From assembly GCA_004561445.1 (NCBI GenBank), contig SFVX01000008.1, positions 1 through 9,271 on the forward strand: a stretch of DNA of 9,271 bases, in the 5' to 3' direction. This DNA comes from a bacterium. Its GTDB lineage: Bacteria > Patescibacteriota > Saccharimonadia > Saccharimonadales > Saccharimonadaceae. The position numbers were made by a program, and so were the translations under genes. The notes below the pieces were generated by a model. It was not told where the DNA came from and did no database searches. It saw only the letters and a list, made by a program, of their open reading frames with translations. Positions 4,898 through 9,271 of the stretch are shown here, piece by piece (position 1 is the stretch's first letter; every line of letters begins with the position of its first letter).

Positions 4898-5933
4898 AAT
4901 TAATATGTTTTCCCAGGCGGATTCAGTTCAGGGACAGGGTGTGGGATCTGCGTATAAAGAGTTAGTGCGCTTACTTAGGTCCCGCTTAGTAGAAGATTTT
5001 TATGTAACTATTAATAAATATGGAGCAAGTGATTTAACGCATTACCATACTATAAATCCTACATATTTTGCTAATAGTTTTTTACCTAGTCGTGGAAGAA
5101 AAATTGGATATGTGCATTTTCTGCCGGAAACCTTAGAAGGATCTGTTAAGTTCCCTGAACCAGCAAAAAGTATCTTCTATAAGTACGTTATTGATTTTTA
5201 TAAAAGAATGGATCAGATAGTAGTAGTTAATCCAATCTTTATTGATAAATTAGTGAAGTACGGAATAAGCGAAGAAAAAGTGAAATACATTCCTAATTTT
5301 GTAGCAAAAAGTGAATTTTATGAGCAAAGTCAAGTACAAAAAAACGCCTTTAGGAATAAATTGCATATTCCGATAGATAAGTTTGTAATTGTCGGAGATG
5401 GACAAGTTCAAGAAAGAAAAGGTGTGGATGACTTTGCGAAGTTAGCAGAAGCCAATCCAGATATTCAATTTATTTGGGCTGGTGGATTCTCATTCGGTAA
5501 AATGACGGATGGATATGCTCATTTTAAGAAGTTAATTGATAATCCTCCAAAAAACCTGAAATTTACTGGTATTGTGCCACGAGAAGAATTAGTTAGCTAT
5601 TTAAACATTGCTGACTTATTTTTACTTCCATCTTTCGATGAATTATTTCCAATGTCAGTTTTAGAAGCTTTTTCATGTAATACTCCTGTTTTATTACGTG
5701 ATTTGGATTTATATCAAGCTATTATTGACGGGTATTATATGAAAGGCAAGGATTTTACTGAGTTAAACGCTCAAATTAAATCCGTAGTATCAAATCCTGA
5801 AAAATTAAAGAAGTATCAAGATTTATCTGCTCAAGCCAGTCAAGAATATTCTGAAGACCATCTTGCTAAAATATGGCATGACTTTTACATGGAACAATAT
5901 GAAATTGGTAGAAAGTTAGGACAAATCAAATAA
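4890..5933 (+). CDS. lafB: Glucosyl-diacylglycerol glucosyltransferase (GT4), second step of LTA anchor synthesis
   Basis: This 347-residue GT4 protein of the LafB (Listeria)/BgsA (Enterococcus) type is expected to add a second glucose to monoglucosyl-diacylglycerol, making the diglucosyl anchor. A Gly-rich acceptor loop, GQGVGSAYKEL, lies at 15-25. YVHFLPETLEG is at 74-84. The donor-binding R176 and K177 are in QERKG, and AGGFSFGKMTDGY at 197-209 is typical of this subgroup. E-x7-E falls at E251 and E259 (ELFPMSVLE). There is no signal peptide. Translation starts eight bases before the previous stop, with GAGG (4880-4883) six bases upstream, so the two enzymes are translationally coupled. 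The linkage (alpha-1,2 in family members) is not visible from sequence. Confidence 0.88.
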   Translation: MIRINMFSQADSVQGQGVGSAYKELVRLLRSRLVEDFYVTINKYGASDLTHYHTINPTYFANSFLPSRGRKIGYVHFLPETLEGSVKFPEPAKSIFYKYVIDFYKRMDQIVVVNPIFIDKLVKYGISEEKVKYIPNFVAKSEFYEQSQVQKNAFRNKLHIPIDKFVIVGDGQVQERKGVDDFAKLAEANPDIQFIWAGGFSFGKMTDGYAHFKKLIDNPPKNLKFTGIVPREELVSYLNIADLFLLPSFDELFPMSVLEAFSCNTPVLLRDLDLYQAIIDGYYMKGKDFTELNAQIKSVVSNPEKLKKYQDLSAQASQEYSEDHLAKIWHDFYMEQYEIGRKLGQIK

Positions 5934-6949
5934 TGAACAAAAAACATTTTATAGGGATGCTGATTGTTCTTTTAATTAGTGGCTTTGTTATTTGGCAAGA
6001 ATTACGGAAAACACCAATTAAGGCATTATGGGGGGCAAGTAAAAAATTAAATTTAACTTTCTTACTGTTAGTTTTATTGGTAATGGTTTTGTCGTATGTC
6101 TGTGAAGCTGCTATTATTTGGATTTTAGAGCATAAAAAGGGAGATCCACATCGCTCTGCATGGTCTTTTTTCAGAATTCCAATTATTCAAGCTTTATTTA
6201 ATGCGATAACCCCCTTGTCTACCGGTGGTCAACCTTCTCAGTTAGTAGCCATGATTCAGATGGGAATAGAAGGTGGACGCGCGACATCTATTCTGTTGAT
6301 GAAATTTATAATTTATCAAATTTGCGTTTTATTTGCGTACGTATCGACAATTATTTTTGGTTTTCATATGGTAGTAACCAAATTTTCAGGGTTAGCCTTG
6401 TTTATTTTAATTGGTTTTATTCTTCATGTAAGTTCCATAATTTTTCTATTAGCAATTATGTTTGCATATCGATGGACAAAAAATACTACTAATTGGCTCA
6501 TGGATTTACTGGAAAAATTTATGAATAAAAATACTGTTGAAAAATGGCGTAAGAATACGATGGAGAAAATTGAAACTTTTTATGCAGAAGGACAGAACTT
6601 AAAACGTGAAAAGAAAAAATTATTAGGTGCCAGTATTTTGACTATTGGTCAACTTCTATGTTTCTATTCAATTCCGTACTTGATCTTGTTAGCGTTAAAT
6701 TTAACACCTTCTTGGCTAGACGTTACACAGATGAACATTATGATTATCATGTTTATGGCAATTGTTCCAATTCCAGGAGCATCTGGCGGAGCAGAATTTA
6801 GTTTTCAGACATTGTTTTCTACTTTTATTCATTCAAATATTTTGTTGACTCTAGGGATGTTCTTATGGCGTTTTACTACCTACTTTTTTGGAATGATTTT
6901 AGGGATATTCGGTTGGCTCTTTAAGCCCAAGAAAGTAAAAAGTCATTAA
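5933..6949 (+). CDS. Polytopic membrane protein, MprF-N-terminal/UPF0104 family (LPG_synthase_TM type)
   Basis: This 338-residue integral membrane protein has about seven to eight hydrophobic segments, near 5-21, 41-65, 82-95, 119-147, 151-178, 233-256, 265-280 and 301-330. Family signatures are ITPLSTGGQPSQ (92-103) and VPIPGASGGAEFS (278-290). It corresponds to the flippase-like membrane half of MprF and lacks the C-terminal aminoacyl-transferase domain, so it should not make lysyl-phosphatidylglycerol itself. A basic amphipathic stretch at 194-230 probably faces the cytosol. Its ATG overlaps the lafB stop in TAATG, with AGGA 11 bases upstream, so it is co-translated. Listeria lafAB is, as I recall, also followed by a membrane protein gene (lafC). 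A role in moving or handling the glycolipid anchor is inferred from position only. Confidence 0.8.
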   Translation: MNKKHFIGMLIVLLISGFVIWQELRKTPIKALWGASKKLNLTFLLLVLLVMVLSYVCEAAIIWILEHKKGDPHRSAWSFFRIPIIQALFNAITPLSTGGQPSQLVAMIQMGIEGGRATSILLMKFIIYQICVLFAYVSTIIFGFHMVVTKFSGLALFILIGFILHVSSIIFLLAIMFAYRWTKNTTNWLMDLLEKFMNKNTVEKWRKNTMEKIETFYAEGQNLKREKKKLLGASILTIGQLLCFYSIPYLILLALNLTPSWLDVTQMNIMIIMFMAIVPIPGASGGAEFSFQTLFSTFIHSNILLTLGMFLWRFTTYFFGMILGIFGWLFKPKKVKSH

Positions 6950-6997
6950 AATTCCTTAAATTTGCTATTTTAATTTATCAAAACCATTTTTTAGTAG

Positions 6998-7003
6998 TAA
7001 TAT
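6998..7003 (+). promoter_or_regulatory. Possible weak internal promoter -10 before ltaS
   Basis: The 84-base gap holds TAATAT (6998-7003) with a poor -35 TTTATC (6974-6979) 18 bases upstream. No terminator is visible in the gap, so ltaS is probably read mainly from the operon promoter with some possible extra initiation here. Confidence 0.25.
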
Positions 7004-7033
7004 CATGAAAGAACAAAGTTGAGGAGGACTTAG

Positions 7034-9103
7034 ATGGGACGCCTAAAAGCATCATATAATTGGTTAACTAAAACTAAATTAGGCTTTTTCACTGTAGTTG
7101 TTGTATTTTTTGGGATAAAAACATATTTAACCTATATAACAAAGTTTAATTTAGGTGTAGTGGGCTCAATGCAAAATTTTTTGCTACTGATAAATCCACT
7201 GCCAACTGCTATTTTATTAATTGGAATTGGTTTATTTTTTAAGGGTAGGAAATCCTACTGGATTATGGTCATAATTGATTTTCTTTTATCTCTTTGGCTA
7301 TTTTCAAATATATTATATTATCGAGAATTTTCTGATTTTTTATCTACTTCTATCATTAAAACATCCGGATCTACTTCTGATAATTTAGGAAAAAGTATTG
7401 CGGGCATCACAAAAGGAACAGATTTTTTAGTATTTTTAGATGTAGTTATCATTGTTCTACTAATAGCTTTTAAAGTTTTTAAAATTGATGTTCGACGTCT
7501 AAAATTAAAGGTTTCACTTTTAATTGAAGGCTTAGCTGTAGTACTGATTGGTACTAATTTAACTATGGCACAAAAGGATCGTCCTGGTTTATTAACTAGA
7601 ACTTTTGATAATAACTATATTGTTAAATATTTAGGATTGAATGCTTTTGCAGTATACGACGGAGTAAAAACTGCTCAAAATAATGCAATTATGGCTAAAG
7701 CAAACCATAGTGATCTAAAAACTGTTCAGTCTTATATCAAGAAAAATTATATTGCACCTAATCCGGAATATTATGGCGTGGCAAAGAATAAGAATGTATT
7801 GGTAATCCACTTAGAGAGTTTCCAGCAATTTTTAATTGACTATAAGTGGCATGGAAAAGAAGTTACACCTAATTTGAATAAGTTGTATCATGCTAACGAT
7901 ACTATTAGTTTTGATAATTTCTTTAATCAAGTAGGACAGGGTAAGACTTCCGATGCTGAAATGATGCTAGAAAACTCTATTTTTGGTTTACAATCCGGAT
8001 CTGCTATGTCAAGTTATGGAACATCTAACACTTTTGAAAGTGCTCCAGCTATACTAGGTCAAAAGGCTGGCTACACTAGTGCAGTTATGCATGGTGGGGC
8101 AGGTTCATTCTGGAATCGTGATAATGCTTATAAGTCTTTTGGCTACGATTATTTCATGCCTTTATCTTATTATCAAAATAAAAAGGGATATTACTTAGGA
8201 TATGGAATTAAAGATAAGCTTTTCTTTGATCAGTCGATTAAATATATGGAGCACTTACCACAGCCATTTTATTTAAAGATGATTACGGTAACGAACCACT
8301 ATCCATATGATTTAGATAAAAAAAATCAATCCATTGATAAAACTGATACGGGTGATAAAACAGTAGATGGATATGTTCAAACTGCTCATTATCTTGATCA
8401 AGCAATTGGAGAATTGATGAGCTATCTGAAGAAATCTGGTTTAGAGAAGAATACTCTAATTATGCTTTATGGAGATCACTACGGAATTTCTGGAAATCAC
8501 CATAAGGCGTCTGCCCAATTATTGGATAAAGATAGCTTTAATAATTTTGATAATCTCCAATTCCAACGGGTACCATTAATGTTCCACATGCCTGGACTTA
8601 AGGGTGGTATTAATCATACCTATGGTGGCGAGATTGACGTTAGACCAACCTTATTTAATTTATTAGGAATTAATGACCAAAATATGATTCAGTTTGGACA
8701 TAGTCTTTTGGCTAAAAATGCTCCACAGATTGTTGCCCAGCGAAATGGTGACTTTATTACTCCAAAATATAGTAAAGTAGAAGGAAGTTATTACTACACG
8801 CAATCAGGAAAGCGAATAACTCATCCAAGCAAGAAAGTAAAGGCCCAATTAGCATCCATTTCTAATACAGTAACGACCGAGCTCTCCTTATCAGACCGAG
8901 TAATTACAGGAAATCTTTTGCGCTTCTATAAGCCAGATGGATTTGAATATGTGAAGAGAAAGAATTATTCATATAAGAAATCTGATTCATTAAAACGATT
9001 GAAAAAGGCTGAGAAGAAGAGTAAGAATAGTGTCTGGTATCAGAATGGCAAAAAGACAACTCAAAGTGATTTTAAGACAGATGCCCCAGAATTGAAAAAA
9101 TAA
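7034..9103 (+). CDS. ltaS: Lipoteichoic acid synthase LtaS (phosphoglycerol transferase)
   Basis: This 689-residue enzyme polymerises glycerol-phosphate from phosphatidylglycerol onto the glycolipid anchor on the outer membrane face. The N-terminus has five membrane segments, near 13-33, 47-68, 75-95, 129-149 and 159-177. The extracellular sulfatase-fold domain runs from about 225 to 570. Catalytic residues match S. aureus LtaS in order: E261 (HLES), nucleophile T305 (GQGKTSDAEM), R362 (FWNRD), H422 (TVTNHYPY), D481 and H482 (YGDHYG). A linker AKA (221-223) is a plausible signal peptidase site where the domain may be released, as known in S. aureus (inferred). The basic C-terminal tail (about 640-689) is lysine-rich. 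AGGAGG at 7022-7027 fixes the start. It stands last in an operon with anchor synthesis genes, an arrangement that joins anchor and chain synthesis. Confidence 0.95.
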   Translation: MGRLKASYNWLTKTKLGFFTVVVVFFGIKTYLTYITKFNLGVVGSMQNFLLLINPLPTAILLIGIGLFFKGRKSYWIMVIIDFLLSLWLFSNILYYREFSDFLSTSIIKTSGSTSDNLGKSIAGITKGTDFLVFLDVVIIVLLIAFKVFKIDVRRLKLKVSLLIEGLAVVLIGTNLTMAQKDRPGLLTRTFDNNYIVKYLGLNAFAVYDGVKTAQNNAIMAKANHSDLKTVQSYIKKNYIAPNPEYYGVAKNKNVLVIHLESFQQFLIDYKWHGKEVTPNLNKLYHANDTISFDNFFNQVGQGKTSDAEMMLENSIFGLQSGSAMSSYGTSNTFESAPAILGQKAGYTSAVMHGGAGSFWNRDNAYKSFGYDYFMPLSYYQNKKGYYLGYGIKDKLFFDQSIKYMEHLPQPFYLKMITVTNHYPYDLDKKNQSIDKTDTGDKTVDGYVQTAHYLDQAIGELMSYLKKSGLEKNTLIMLYGDHYGISGNHHKASAQLLDKDSFNNFDNLQFQRVPLMFHMPGLKGGINHTYGGEIDVRPTLFNLLGINDQNMIQFGHSLLAKNAPQIVAQRNGDFITPKYSKVEGSYYYTQSGKRITHPSKKVKAQLASISNTVTTELSLSDRVITGNLLRFYKPDGFEYVKRKNYSYKKSDSLKRLKKAEKKSKNSVWYQNGKKTTQSDFKTDAPELKK

Positions 9104-9105
9104 TT

Positions 9106-9145
9106 AAAAATTGTGTTAAGTGATTATACTTAACACAATTTTTTT
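9106..9145 (+). terminator. Intrinsic terminator of the LTA operon
   Basis: TTGTGTTAAGT (9111-9121) pairs with ACTTAACACAA (9128-9138) around a six-base loop. It is preceded by five A and followed by seven T, so it may work on both strands. It starts three bases after the ltaS stop codon. Confidence 0.93.
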
Positions 9146-9271
9146 ATATCCGAATTTTAAGACTTAAATCTTAATTAAAATAAGAATGAAAAATGATAAA
9201 TCTGAACAATTAAATTATTAATTAAATGAATATTCGCAATATATATTTTTATTCAAAACCATGTTGACGAA
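9146..9271. other. AT-rich tail with no gene
   Basis: No reading frame with a ribosome binding site is present. The sequence is very AT-rich. TTGACG at 9265-9270 resembles a -35 box of a following gene, but the window ends before a -10 could be seen. Confidence 0.5.

Noticed and set aside
9265..9270. TTGACG as the promoter of a next gene
   Set aside because: The window ends one base later, so no -10 box or gene can be seen to support it.

Overview
The window looks like a low-GC Gram-positive chromosome, most likely a Lactobacillus-type lactic acid bacterium. This rests on the AT-rich genes, strong GGAGG ribosome binding sites, the Bacillus/Lactobacillus order of tRNA genes after a 5S rRNA, and a lipoteichoic acid (LTA) gene set. 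The species cannot be fixed from the sequence alone.

Region 1 (1-1537) is the tail of an rRNA operon. The 3' part of a 5S rRNA gene is followed by 16 tRNA genes (Val, Lys, Leu-TAG, Thr, Gly-GCC, Leu-TAA, Arg, Pro, Met, Ile2-CAT, fMet, Asp, Phe, Gly-TCC, Ile-GAT, Ser-GCT) and a strong intrinsic terminator. A second terminator-like hairpin overlaps the 3' end of the Ile2 gene.

Region 2 (1538-2655) is a spacer with decayed material. It holds a 23-codon remnant that looks like the start of an IS3/IS150-type transposase OrfA, with its Shine-Dalgarno inside a hairpin. It also holds a stretch with no convincing gene and a minus-strand small gene with its own ribosome binding site and terminator. 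That small gene is broken by a one-base deficit in an A run. Two candidate promoters then face the next tRNA cluster.

Region 3 (2656-3669) is a second tRNA operon of 11 genes (Glu, Ser-TGA, fMet, Asp, Phe, Tyr, Trp, His, Gln, Cys, Leu-CAA) ending in another terminator. The two arrays together serve 18 amino acids; only Ala and Asn are missing. The fMet-Asp-Phe block occurs in both arrays as a near-identical 232/233-base repeat. Three tRNA genes carry C instead of the near-universal T at position 55, and only one of the 27 encodes its 3' CCA.

Region 4 (3670-9145) is a four-gene LTA operon. Two GT4 glucosyltransferases (lafA/bgsB-like and lafB/bgsA-like) would build the diglucosyl-diacylglycerol anchor. 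An MprF-N-terminus-like membrane protein follows by stop/start overlap, and an LtaS phosphoglycerol polymerase with all expected catalytic residues comes last. The first three genes overlap. ltaS follows an 84-base gap with its own strong ribosome binding site, and a terminator closes the unit. Together they cover anchor synthesis, possibly anchor translocation (inference), and chain polymerisation on the outer membrane face.

The last 126 bases are AT-rich with no gene. I did not find a wholly new system. The most unusual signals are in the tRNA arrays and the spacer between them.
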